Assembly (NCBI GenBank): GCA_963751795.1
Contig: CAVVVI010000004.1
Coordinates: 682,001-746,000 of the forward strand
Direction of reading: 5' to 3'
Length of the DNA stretch: 64,000 nucleotides
DNA from: BOG-908 sp963751795
GTDB taxonomy: Bacteria; Pseudomonadota; Alphaproteobacteria; Acetobacterales; Acetobacteraceae
Part shown: positions 11,140 through 18,781 of the stretch, piece after piece
Position numbering within the stretch: the stretch's first letter is position 1
How the letters are laid out: each line of letters starts with the position of its first letter
The notes under the pieces: generated by a model
Seen by the model: the letters and a program-made list of their open reading frames with translations, nothing else
The model's database searches: none
What the model was told of the DNA's origin: nothing
Translations under genes and position numbers: made by a program

Positions 11140-11227
11140 GATCGGCAGTCCTGTCGCTAAGGAGAGAACGTGCGCCGTCGCGTATTCAGAAGGAAGGTGG
11201 AAAACTGCTTCATTCCATCCTCACTTC

Positions 11228-11240
11228 TGGCATATTGCCA
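11228..11240. promoter_or_regulatory. Palindrome, candidate Lrp/AsnC operator
   Basis: TGGCATATTGCCA has perfect 5-bp arms around a TAT centre and sits in the 135-base gap between divergent rocD and the Lrp/AsnC gene. Its size and AT centre fit Lrp-family sites, so the regulator may act on both genes from here. The assignment is inference. Confidence 0.45.
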
Positions 11241-11274
11241 AGGTTGGCTGTAATTATGATAGGTTTGTGCGCAG

Positions 11275-11691
11275 TTGGATGACACCGACAGGACCTTATT
11301 GGCACTTCTGCGGCAAGATGGGCGGGCGTCGGTTTCCGCCCTGGCGGGCAAGCTGGGCGTATCGCGGGGCACCGTGCAAAACCGTATCGAGCGCCTGATG
11401 CAGCGTGGCACGATCGACGGGTTTACCGTGCGTTTGCGGCCCGATGCGGCCACCAGGGGCGTGCGTGCGATCATGATGGTCGAGGTGCGGGGCGATCGCG
11501 CGGCGGCAGTTTTGCGCACCTTGCGGGCAATGGTGGAGGTGAGGAGCGTGCACACCACCAACGGAAGGTGGGACATGGTCGTGGAACTCGGTGCCGACAA
11601 TCTGGAGCGGTTTGACGCTGTGTTGCGACAGATCAGGCAGACCGACGGGGTGGCAAACTCGGAAACCAGCCTGTTGCTGTCGAGCCTATAG
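11275..11691 (+). CDS. Lrp/AsnC-family transcriptional regulator
   Basis: A 138-residue regulator with an N-terminal winged helix-turn-helix (residues about 1-50, DDTDRTLLALLRQDGRASVS then LAGKLGVSRGTVQNRIERL) and a C-terminal RAM ligand-binding domain (about 60-135) containing HTTNGRWDMVVEL. The likely start is TTG at 11275, because the ATG four bases on is out of frame and no other start lies near. Position divergent from rocD suggests that it senses ornithine or arginine and activates rocD, as described for related regulator-target pairs; this is inference. Confidence 0.9.
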   Translation: MDDTDRTLLALLRQDGRASVSALAGKLGVSRGTVQNRIERLMQRGTIDGFTVRLRPDAATRGVRAIMMVEVRGDRAAAVLRTLRAMVEVRSVHTTNGRWDMVVELGADNLERFDAVLRQIRQTDGVANSETSLLLSSL

Positions 11692-11758
11692 GCAGCGGGC
11701 GCAGGGCTGCCAGCCCTGCTCGGGGCCGACATCCAGCAGCCCCTTCCTGGTTACGTTA

Positions 11759-12460
11759 TTAGGACTTTGCCCCGCTCATTTTCGCCGCTTGCACGTAGTC
11801 GGCAGGGAAAAGGGCTTTCAGCGCAGCCACTTTCGGCATGTCGTTGTAGACGATGTAAGGGTAATCTGGATGGGTTTCGAGAAAATCCTGATGGTAGGCC
11901 TCAGCCGGATAGAAGCCGCGCAGTGGGTCCACGCGGGTGGCAATGGGTGCAGTGTAGGCGTGGCTCGTATCGAGCTGGGCGATGTAAGCTTGCGCTACAC
12001 GCGCCTGGTCGGCGTTGGCCGCGAAGATCTCTGAGCGATATTGCGTGCCGCTGTCCGGGCCCTGCGCATCCTTCATGGTGGGATCCAGCGCCACGCTGAA
12101 GAAGATCTGCAGGATACGGCCGTAGCTGATCTGATGCGGATCGAAAGTAATTTGCACCGATTCGGCATGGCCCGTGGTGCCGGTGCTCACGGTTTCGTAG
12201 TTGGCGGTCGTGGCCGCGCCGCCGCTGTAGCCGGCCAGCACCCGCTGCACGCCGTGAACATGGGCGAACACGCCCTGCACGCCCCAGAAGCAGCCGCCCG
12301 CCAGCACAGCGGTTTGCGTGCCGGCCGTGGCCGGCAGGTCCTGCGCTGGTGCCGGCATCACACGCGCATCCTCGGCGCCGCGGGCAGGGCTATGCAGGGC
12401 GGTGGTGGCCAGCAAGCCCAGGGCGGCGGCGCCCAGGAGCAGTCGGGTCAGGGTCCTCAC
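11759..12460 (-). CDS. msrA: Exported peptide methionine sulfoxide reductase A
   Basis: Reduces the S-epimer of methionine sulfoxide in proteins. The 233-residue product starts with an export signal (VRTLTRLLLGAAALGLLATTA) and has the catalytic motif GGCFWG, followed by the conserved GYSGG, GHAESVQITFDP and GTQYRS segments. The start is GTG at 12460, overlapping the msrB stop as GTGA, with an AAGGAG ribosome site seven bases upstream, so the two genes are translationally coupled. The signal peptide places the enzyme outside the cytoplasm, unlike the usual MsrA. It belongs to the leftward arm of the stress module driven by the promoter at 13003-13028. Confidence 0.95.
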   Translation of the reverse strand: MRTLTRLLLGAAALGLLATTALHSPARGAEDARVMPAPAQDLPATAGTQTAVLAGGCFWGVQGVFAHVHGVQRVLAGYSGGAATTANYETVSTGTTGHAESVQITFDPHQISYGRILQIFFSVALDPTMKDAQGPDSGTQYRSEIFAANADQARVAQAYIAQLDTSHAYTAPIATRVDPLRGFYPAEAYHQDFLETHPDYPYIVYNDMPKVAALKALFPADYVQAAKMSGAKS

Positions 12461-12948
12461 GAGCGGTCTCCTTTGCGGAACGTCAGAGCCACGCCGTTCA
12501 TGCAGTAGCGCAGCCCGGTGGGCTTGGGCCCGTCCTCGAATACGTGGCCGAGATGGCCGCCGCATCGGGCGCAGTGCACCTCCGTCCGGTCCATCAGCAT
12601 CGAATTGTCGGATTGCGTGGCAACAGCCTTGGCGAGCGGCTGGTAAAAGCTCGGCCAACCGGTGCCACTGTCGAATTTCGTCGCCGCGGCGAACAGCGGC
12701 AGGGCGCAGCCTGCGCACGCGTAGGTGCCGGCCGCGAACTCATGGTCGAGCGGAGAGCTGCCCGGCGCTTCGGTGCCTTGCTGACGGAGAACCGCGTAGC
12801 CTTCGGCGCTGAGCAGTTTGCGCCACTCCTCATCGGAGTGCGTGACCGAGAAACGTGCGTCGGCGGACGCGGTGCCGCCGCGTGAGAGCAACGCGCCGGC
12901 AGCGCCCAGAGCTGCCGTGCCCAAAAGCAGGAATCGCCGTCTCACCAT
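12457..12948 (-). CDS. msrB: Tat-exported peptide methionine-R-sulfoxide reductase B
   Basis: Reduces the R-epimer of protein methionine sulfoxide. The start is the ATG at 12948, preceded by AAGGAG; an upstream ATG at 12996 would begin ahead of the ribosome site. The N-terminus MVRRRFLLLGTAALGAAGALL is a Tat-like signal. The MsrB fold is evident from the zinc cysteines in YACAGC and CARCGGHLGHVF, the GWPSFY segment, and the catalytic cysteine in RYCMNG. With msrA it forms a two-gene leftward operon that handles both sulfoxide epimers in the cell envelope. Confidence 0.95.
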   Translation of the reverse strand: MVRRRFLLLGTAALGAAGALLSRGGTASADARFSVTHSDEEWRKLLSAEGYAVLRQQGTEAPGSSPLDHEFAAGTYACAGCALPLFAAATKFDSGTGWPSFYQPLAKAVATQSDNSMLMDRTEVHCARCGGHLGHVFEDGPKPTGLRYCMNGVALTFRKGDRS

Positions 12949-13002
12949 ATCGTCTCTCTCCTTCAGCCCGCTTGCGACGCCGCCGCCGTGCTCCATCTCT
13001 CG

Positions 13003-13028
13003 TTCGCCGAACGCTGGTGGCCGGTTAC
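13003..13028 (-). promoter_or_regulatory. ECF SigF-type promoter for msrBA
   Basis: Read on the minus strand this is GTAACC (13028-13023), exactly 16 bases, then CGAA (13006-13003). That is the -35/-10 pattern I recall for the Caulobacter ECF factor SigF, whose anti-sigma factor is NrsF. It points at msrB, about 55 bases before the start codon. The sequence match is directly seen; recognition by the sigma factor at 14549 is inference. Confidence 0.8.
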
Positions 13029-13046
13029 GCCGGGCGGCGACATGCA

Positions 13047-13072
13047 GTAACCTTCATGCCGGTCATCCCGAA
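13047..13072 (+). promoter_or_regulatory. ECF SigF-type promoter for the b561-oxidoreductase-sigma operon
   Basis: GTAACC (13047-13052), exactly 16 bases, CGAA (13069-13072), back to back with the leftward copy. Transcription would begin near 13079, so the ATG at 13056 would lie upstream of the mRNA. This supports the GTG at 13095, with its GGAGG at 13085, as the start of the cytochrome gene. Through co-transcription the sigma factor would be autoregulated. Confidence 0.8.
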
Positions 13073-13094
13073 AACAAGGGCTACGGAGGTTCTC

Positions 13095-13709
13095 GTGCCA
13101 GCAGTCCAGCGTGCTCATCCGGCTATCCTCCGAATAACGCACTGGGTGGGCGCCGCGGCGATGATCGTGATGATCCTGAGCGGCTGGGCGATCTACAATG
13201 CCTCACCCATTCTGCCGTTTGTCATCCCACCGGCCTGGACGCTTGGCGGTTGGCTGGGCGCCGGAATCGCTTGGCACATTGCGGCCATGTGGGTGCTGAT
13301 GGCCGATGGTCTGATCTATCTGGCCTGGGGCGTCGGCAGCGGCCATTTTCGGCGCGATTTCTGGCCGATCCGACCGAGTGCCGTCCTGCGCGACGTTGGG
13401 CAGGCGTTGACCTTTCGGCTGGCACATCGGGCGGGGCACTATAACGCCACGCAAAAGCTTCTCTACACACTTGTCACCCTGGCCGGCGTTCTTGCGGTGC
13501 TGAGCGGTCTGGCGATCTGGAAACCCGTGCAACTCGGCGCGCTGACGTGGCTGTTCGGCGGCTACGATCTGGCTCGCGACATTCATTTTTTCCTGATGGC
13601 GTCGATCGTGGCGTTTCTGATCGTGCACCTGGTGCTGGTCGCTGCCGTGCCATCGACGATGGTGGCGATGGTTACCGGCGGCCGGGCGACGCGGAGGGAT
13701 GCGTCGTGA
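13095..13709 (+). CDS. Cytochrome b561-family membrane protein
   Basis: A di-haem b-type membrane electron carrier of about 204 residues with four predicted transmembrane helices: residues about 13-35, 45-68, 115-135 and 155-180. Candidate haem-ligand histidines are in ILRITHWVG, GAGIAWHIAAM, LAHRAGHYNATQ and LARDIHFFLMA followed by FLIVHLVL. The start is GTG at 13095, chosen for its GGAGG ribosome site and because it follows the promoter at 13047. The stop overlaps the next start as GTGA. It most likely passes electrons from the quinone pool or respiratory chain to the molybdenum enzyme encoded next, as MsrQ does for MsrP; this is inference from context. Confidence 0.9.
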   Translation: MPAVQRAHPAILRITHWVGAAAMIVMILSGWAIYNASPILPFVIPPAWTLGGWLGAGIAWHIAAMWVLMADGLIYLAWGVGSGHFRRDFWPIRPSAVLRDVGQALTFRLAHRAGHYNATQKLLYTLVTLAGVLAVLSGLAIWKPVQLGALTWLFGGYDLARDIHFFLMASIVAFLIVHLVLVAAVPSTMVAMVTGGRATRRDAS

Positions 13710-14443
13710 TTCGCCGAGCGGATCACCTCAGGCAGATCAGATTATTCGAGCGGCGACATCTGCTGCGTGGCGGGCTTTCGGTGGGCGCTGTGGCGATGCT
13801 GGGCGGCTGCGACCTTTCGACGAAAGACGGCGCGTTCGATCGCATGCTTTGGGCGATGCTGCGGTTCAACGACCGCATGCAAGCCCTGCTTTTCAGCAAG
13901 GATCGGCTGGCGGCCACGTTCCGCCCGGACCAGATTACCCATCCGTTCAAGTTCAACGCCTACTACCCCATCGACCAGGTGCGTGCGCCCGCCCCGGATT
14001 GGACGCTGAAGGTGCTTGGGCTCGTCGACGACACGTCCGACTGGACAGTGGATCGCCTGCGTGCGTTGCCGCAGGAAAGTCAGATCACCCGCCATATCTG
14101 CGTCGAAGGCTGGAGCCAGATCGGGCAGTGGTCCGGCGTGCCGTTGCGGCTGTTCCTGCAGCATGTGGGTGCAGATTTGCGGGCGCGCTACGTCGGTTTT
14201 ACGTGCTTCGACGATTACGCGTCGAGCATCGATATGGCGAGTGCCTTGCATCCGCAGACGATCCTGGCACTCGACTTTATCGGCAAGCCACTCACGCCGG
14301 AATGGGGGGCGCCGCTGCGGTTGCGGATCCCGACGAAGCTGGGCTTCAAGAACCCCAAGAATATCGCCGCGATCACGGTGAGCAATATCAACCCGGGCGG
14401 TTACTGGGAGAACCAGGGCTACAATTGGTTCAGTGGGTCTTGA
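13706..14443 (+). CDS. Molybdopterin-dependent oxidoreductase (sulfite oxidase/MsrP-like fold)
   Basis: A 245-residue protein with the sulfite-oxidase Moco domain. The Moco-ligating cysteine is in ITRHICVEGWSQIGQW, as in the CVEAW motif of YedY/MsrP, and the domain continues through GFTCFDDYASSIDM and LTPEWGAPLRLRIPTKLGFKNPK. The N-terminus has paired arginines (ERRHLLRGG) then a hydrophobic stretch ending in GGC, consistent with a Tat and/or lipoprotein signal. The start is GTG at 13706, overlapping the cytochrome stop, with GGAGGG upstream. It is not close enough to be called MsrP outright, but its regulatory link to exported MsrA/MsrB suggests sulfoxide or sulfite chemistry in the periplasm. 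Confidence 0.9.
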   Translation: MIRRADHLRQIRLFERRHLLRGGLSVGAVAMLGGCDLSTKDGAFDRMLWAMLRFNDRMQALLFSKDRLAATFRPDQITHPFKFNAYYPIDQVRAPAPDWTLKVLGLVDDTSDWTVDRLRALPQESQITRHICVEGWSQIGQWSGVPLRLFLQHVGADLRARYVGFTCFDDYASSIDMASALHPQTILALDFIGKPLTPEWGAPLRLRIPTKLGFKNPKNIAAITVSNINPGGYWENQGYNWFSGS

Positions 14444-14548
14444 GAGCGGCTGGCGCAGGCTTCTCGGTTGAGCAAGCCGGTGATTTACGCACATTGCGAG
14501 ACAGAGAGCTTTCTTGCCGCTCCGGCGTTCGCACCGTAGAACGGCTGT

Positions 14549-15100
14549 ATGGATCTGGCCGCCGAAATGCGCGCCGCTCAGGCCGGCGACAAGCAAGCCT
14601 ATGCACGCGTGCTGAGGGCCTGCGTGCCCCTGATTGCCGCCTCCGCGCGCCGCCACGGCGTTCGGCCCGATCGGGTGGATGATGTGGTGCAGGACACCTT
14701 AGTCACCATCCACCGGGCGCTGCCCACCTACGACCCGGCGCGTCCGTTCCAGCCCTGGCTGCGCGCCATCGCCCAACGCCGCAGCATCGACTCGCTGCGG
14801 CTGCATGGCCGCCACGGCGCGCGCGAGGTGCAGGATGAGATCGCCTACCTGGCCCAGGCCGAGCCCGGTGCCGATGCCGAGACGCAGGTGGCGCGACAGG
14901 CCGACGCCACGCGCCTGCGTGCCGCAGTGGCCACCCTGCCGCCGCTGCAGCGGCAGGCGGTGGAATTGCTGGCGCTATCCGAACGCTCGCTCGACGAAGC
15001 GGCACTCGAGACCGGGCGGAGCAAAAGCGCGCTTAAGGTGAACCTGCACAGGGCGCTGCGTGCCCTGCGCGGGCGGGTTCGGAGGTGGGACGATGTCTGA
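14549..15100 (+). CDS. ECF RNA polymerase sigma factor (SigF-like)
   Basis: A 183-residue group IV sigma factor. Region 2 spans about residues 15-90 (VDDVVQDTLVTIHRALPTYD, FQPWLRAIAQRRSIDSLR) and region 4 spans about 125-180 (LPPLQRQAVELLALSERSLD followed by the helix-turn-helix with ETGRSKSALKVNLHRAL). The gene overlaps the downstream NrsF-like gene by eight bases, the standard arrangement for sigma/anti-sigma pairs. No separate GTAACC-CGAA promoter lies in the 105-base gap before it, so it is probably expressed from the promoter at 13047 as part of a feedback loop. Confidence 0.93.
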   Translation: MDLAAEMRAAQAGDKQAYARVLRACVPLIAASARRHGVRPDRVDDVVQDTLVTIHRALPTYDPARPFQPWLRAIAQRRSIDSLRLHGRHGAREVQDEIAYLAQAEPGADAETQVARQADATRLRAAVATLPPLQRQAVELLALSERSLDEAALETGRSKSALKVNLHRALRALRGRVRRWDDV

Positions 15101-15776
15101 CGCCGCCTCGACCGATCGGCTCATCGACAGTCTTGCGGCCGATTTGCGGCCGACGGCCGCCTTGGCAGCACCCTGGAAGCGGATGGTTGTGTGGGCGCTA
15201 GCGGTCGTGTGGGTCGGGCTTCTGCTCAGCTTCTTCGCCGATCTACCCGGTCTGCGAGTGCGCTTGATGGCGACGCCGGACCTGCTCTACAGCCTGGTTG
15301 GTGCCGTGCTGACCGCGGTGCTGGCCGGCGTGGCTGCATTGCAGACCGCAATTCCCGGCCGCTCCGCATGGTGGGCCCTGCCGCTTCCCGCGCTGGTATT
15401 GTGGGTTGGCGCCAGCACCGCCGGCTGTTTGCGCATGACGGTGCCTCCGGCCACGCTGGCCGAGCCTGCCATGCACCCGGTCGTCTGCCTGCAGGTGCTG
15501 GTCCTGATCTCCGCGCCGCTGATCTTGCTGTTGGCTTGGCAGGTGAAGCGCGGTTGTCCGCTACGGCCTGGTTTGAGCGCGGCGCTGTGCGGCCTGGCGA
15601 GCGCGGGGGCTGCTGCAGCGTTGTTGACGTTGATCCATCCTTTCGATGCCACGGTAGCCGATTTGGGCGTGCATGGTTTGGCGGTTGTGCTGGTCATCGC
15701 CGTGACCGGCGTGGCCGGGCGCCCAGCATTGTCGCGCGCTACATCTCGCGCCCGGCAGTCCGCAGGCTGGTTGTGA
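15093..15776 (+). CDS. NrsF-like (DUF1109) membrane anti-sigma factor
   Basis: A 227-residue protein with six predicted transmembrane helices, matching the DUF1109/NrsF layout: a short cytoplasmic N-terminus (MSDAASTDRLIDSLAADL) then hydrophobic helices. Cysteines occur in ASTAGCLRM, HPVVCLQVL and VKRGCPLRP; paired cysteines are characteristic of this family and are thought to sense oxidants or metals. The start is ATG at 15093 with GGAGG seven bases upstream, inside the end of the sigma gene. It presumably holds the ECF sigma factor at the membrane until stress. Its 3' end overlaps the opposing HlyD-like gene by 38 bases. Confidence 0.9.
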   Translation: MSDAASTDRLIDSLAADLRPTAALAAPWKRMVVWALAVVWVGLLLSFFADLPGLRVRLMATPDLLYSLVGAVLTAVLAGVAALQTAIPGRSAWWALPLPALVLWVGASTAGCLRMTVPPATLAEPAMHPVVCLQVLVLISAPLILLLAWQVKRGCPLRPGLSAALCGLASAGAAAALLTLIHPFDATVADLGVHGLAVVLVIAVTGVAGRPALSRATSRARQSAGWL

Positions 15777-17034
15777 GCGGTTCGATCAGGAAATCAAGGG
15801 CAGTGCGTGGCTTGGTTGGCACCACGATTTCGACGGGCATGCCGGGGCTGAGTTGCTTTAGAAGGCTGCCGCCGGCGTGGTCGGTGAGGAGGGACACCTC
15901 GGCGGTGTAGTAGCTTCGGCCTGTTCGTGGATCGGTGATGCGGTCAGCGGAGATAACGTCTACTTGCCCCTCCACCGGCTGAGTTTCGCGTGGATTGAAG
16001 CCGCTTGCGATCACATGCGCGGTCTGACCGGTGTGCAGATGCTCGATGTCCTCAGGCCGGATCTCGGCCATGGCCACAACGCGAACGCCTTCTGGAACAA
16101 TGTGCAGGATCGGCTTGCCGGGCTCGATCACGCCGCCACGGGTAAACGCCTGGAGATCAACAACCCGCCCCGCTTCGGGCGCGCGGATCTCCAATCGCGC
16201 CAACAAGTCGCGGTCGGCGGCCAGCCGGGGCAGCACATCGTTGATGCGGAGCTGCGCCTCGCGTAGCTCGCGCGTGGCTTCTCCTTGGGCGGCAGCACGC
16301 AGTCGCAGTTTCTCGGCTTCCAACTCCGCGGCCTCGGCAGCGTGGCGAGCGATATCGGTTTGCAACTGCCCTGTCTCCCCGCGCGATGCCTCGACCGAGC
16401 GCGACAGTTCCAAGATCGTATTGCGGCCGGCTAAGCCCATCCTTTCGAGCGCGCTCAGTGCCGCGAGCTGCTGCGCGCCGAAAGCCAGGCCGCGCATCGC
16501 TGCTTCATGCCCGGCAATGGCACCGCGCTGCTGCTCCCGCGCTTGAGCTATGCGCTCATCCGTGATGCGTAGTTGCTGCAGCAGCAGGTCGCGATGGGAG
16601 GTGAACACCACGCGTTCGCGCGCCATGACGGATTGCGCAACTGGATCAGTGTCTCTGAGCTCCGAGGGGAAGGCGATGGCGGCGGCGCCGGCGATCTCGG
16701 CAAGGTCGCGCGCGCAAAGCGCCTCGTCGCCCGCGAGCTGCGCCTGGTGGACGCGCAGCATGGCGAGCAGTTGTGTGTCGTCAAGTCGGATCAATAGCTG
16801 GTTGCGGGCAACCCTGTCGCCGTCTTGCACGAGCAGCGCGGCTACGATGCCGCCCTCTTTGTGCTGCACAGTCTTGCTGTTGCCGTGTACAGCCAGCGAA
16901 CCTTGCGCAACGATGGCGCCATCCAGGGGAGCAGTCGCAGCCCACGTGCCGAACCCGCCGAAAAACACGGCGAGCACGGCAATACCCACGGCGACTGGTT
17001 TATCGTATTTTGGCATAAGCAACAGCTCTTTCAT
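15739..17034 (-). CDS. Type I secretion membrane fusion protein (HlyD family)
   Basis: The periplasmic adaptor of a type I secretion system, linking the inner-membrane ABC transporter to an outer-membrane channel. The 431-residue product has one N-terminal transmembrane helix (about residues 16-36), the biotinyl-like half HKEGGIVAALLVQDGDRV (about 58-75), a long alpha-helical hairpin rich in Ala/Glu/Gln (about 85-270), the second lipoyl half LEIRAPEAGRVVDLQAF, and the C-terminal beta domain ending in LLKQLSPGMPVEIVVPT, typical of PrtE/HlyD adaptors. It is the last gene of the cargo-ABC-adaptor operon. No TolC-like outer-membrane gene is present in the window. Confidence 0.93.
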   Translation of the reverse strand: MKELLLMPKYDKPVAVGIAVLAVFFGGFGTWAATAPLDGAIVAQGSLAVHGNSKTVQHKEGGIVAALLVQDGDRVARNQLLIRLDDTQLLAMLRVHQAQLAGDEALCARDLAEIAGAAAIAFPSELRDTDPVAQSVMARERVVFTSHRDLLLQQLRITDERIAQAREQQRGAIAGHEAAMRGLAFGAQQLAALSALERMGLAGRNTILELSRSVEASRGETGQLQTDIARHAAEAAELEAEKLRLRAAAQGEATRELREAQLRINDVLPRLAADRDLLARLEIRAPEAGRVVDLQAFTRGGVIEPGKPILHIVPEGVRVVAMAEIRPEDIEHLHTGQTAHVIASGFNPRETQPVEGQVDVISADRITDPRTGRSYYTAEVSLLTDHAGGSLLKQLSPGMPVEIVVPTKPRTALDFLIEPLTTSLRTAGREM

Positions 17035-17094
17035 CAGCGGGAATCGTCGGCAGCAAGTCTGTGGTATGGCTGTGCCTTGTTGTGTGAACGCCGA

Positions 17095-18765
17095 TCACTG
17101 GCCTGCTGCGCGCGGCAGGGTGAGAAACTCGGTCGAGCGCTGGACGCGCAAAATCCGGCCGCCCACTATGGTGGCAACCGCGTCCGCAATGCGCACCAGC
17201 GCCGTGCTGTGCGTGATCAGCACCACCGTTCGCCCCCGCTCGCGTGCGGATATCACACATCGGAACAGCGCGGCTTCGCCGTCCGCGTCGAGGCTGGCGC
17301 CTGGCTCGTCGAGTATAAGGACTTGCGGGTCCCATAGCAGGGCACGCGCTAATGCCACACGTTGCCGCTGACCGCCGGAGAGCACGCCGGTGCCGTCCTC
17401 CAGCATTGTTTGGTAGCCGAGTGGCAGGCGCAAAATCATCTCGTGCGCGTTGGCAGCCTGGGCGGCGGCGATCACCGCCTCGCCGGGCGCGTCGCTGAAG
17501 CGGGCGATGTTGTCGCGGATTGTGCCGGGGAATAGGGCTGCATCCTGCGGCAAATATCCGATCGCGCTGCCAAGCTGGTGCTGTTCCCAGGATCCGTATT
17601 CAGCGCCGTCCAGCCGCACCGTTCCAACGTCTGGCTGGATGGCACCGGCCAGCACGCGACCCAGCGTCGACTTCCCGGCCGCATTGGGGCCAATGATGGC
17701 CAGCACTGCACCGGCTTCGATGTGAAGAGTGATGTCGCTCAGGGCAGGGCGGTCACCTCCGGACGGAGTCCAACGAACCTCACTGAGTGCGACTTCACCG
17801 CAGGGCGCGGGCAGCTCCACATTCGGCGTGGGGCCGGACACTGACACCGTGCGGATACGGGACCAAGCGTCGGTTGCGGCCAAGGTGGCGCGCCAGCTCG
17901 CGATGATGCCTTCGATCGGGGAGAGGCAGCGGCCCAGCAACAGAGAACCAGCGAACATGGCGCCGCCGCTGACCTTGTGTTCGATGGCCAACCATGCACC
18001 AACGCCGAGGATCGCCGATTGTGTCAACATACGGACGAACTTGGCTGAGGCGCCTAGGATCGCTGCGCGGCTACTGGCGACCGACTGTGCCGCCAGCATG
18101 TCGGATCGCAAAGCCTGCCATCGGGCTGTAATGCCGGCGCCGAGACCCATCGTTGCTGCGCAATCGCCGTGACGGGTGATCGCCTCCCCAAACCGGTAGG
18201 CGTGGCCTGCGATCGCGCTCGCCCGAGCCATCGGCTCTCGGGCGGCCCGTTCACCTGCAACGCTGAGCGCCAGTAATATGCTGCCGGCACAGAGTGCGAA
18301 GACACCGAGCAGCCAGTGAAGGAGGAACAGGACACCGAGATAGAGTGCGGCCCAAGGTAGATCGATGAATGCCAGCACGGCCGCGCCCGCGGCGAACTGC
18401 CGGACGGTGTCCAGGTCTCGCCCGATATGCCCGGCACCCGGCCGAGCCTGGCCGCGCTGGCGTGGTGCCGTCGCACCCTGAAGCAGGTGGGTGGCCAGCG
18501 TGTTCTCGACCGCATCGCTGACTGTTGCGAGGATTTGCCCTCGCACAGCGTCCAACACCGCAAAGCTTGCGTAAGCCATGGCGACCGCGAGTGTCAGGTA
18601 GAGCAGGGTCGGGATGCTCTGGCTGTGCATCACCCTGTCGTAGACTTGCATCATGTAGAGAGGCGCAGCCAGGTAACTGACGTTCAGGAAGCAGGAGAAG
18701 AACACGACCCAGCCTAGGGGGCGAGCGGTGGCCCCCAGAAGGCTGCGCCAAGTGATACCGTGCAT
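17095..18765 (-). CDS. Type I secretion ABC transporter/permease (PrtD/RaxB-like)
   Basis: Fused permease-ATPase of about 556 residues that exports an uncleaved C-terminal signal substrate. The N-terminal membrane domain (about 1-300) contains MMQVYDRVMHSQSIPTLLYL, the conserved entry of PrtD-type transporters. The ATPase domain has Walker A GPNAAGKST, signature LSGGQRQRVALARAL, Walker B VLILDEP and the switch histidine in VLITHS. I chose the ATG at 18765 because it follows GGAGGGG; longer versions add an unconvincing leader inside the cargo gene end. It begins 16 bases after the giant repeat gene stops, marking a cargo-transporter operon. Confidence 0.94.
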   Translation of the reverse strand: MHGITWRSLLGATARPLGWVVFFSCFLNVSYLAAPLYMMQVYDRVMHSQSIPTLLYLTLAVAMAYASFAVLDAVRGQILATVSDAVENTLATHLLQGATAPRQRGQARPGAGHIGRDLDTVRQFAAGAAVLAFIDLPWAALYLGVLFLLHWLLGVFALCAGSILLALSVAGERAAREPMARASAIAGHAYRFGEAITRHGDCAATMGLGAGITARWQALRSDMLAAQSVASSRAAILGASAKFVRMLTQSAILGVGAWLAIEHKVSGGAMFAGSLLLGRCLSPIEGIIASWRATLAATDAWSRIRTVSVSGPTPNVELPAPCGEVALSEVRWTPSGGDRPALSDITLHIEAGAVLAIIGPNAAGKSTLGRVLAGAIQPDVGTVRLDGAEYGSWEQHQLGSAIGYLPQDAALFPGTIRDNIARFSDAPGEAVIAAAQAANAHEMILRLPLGYQTMLEDGTGVLSGGQRQRVALARALLWDPQVLILDEPGASLDADGEAALFRCVISARERGRTVVLITHSTALVRIADAVATIVGGRILRVQRSTEFLTLPRAAGQ

Positions 18766-18781
18766 GCTGCGCCCCTCCAGC

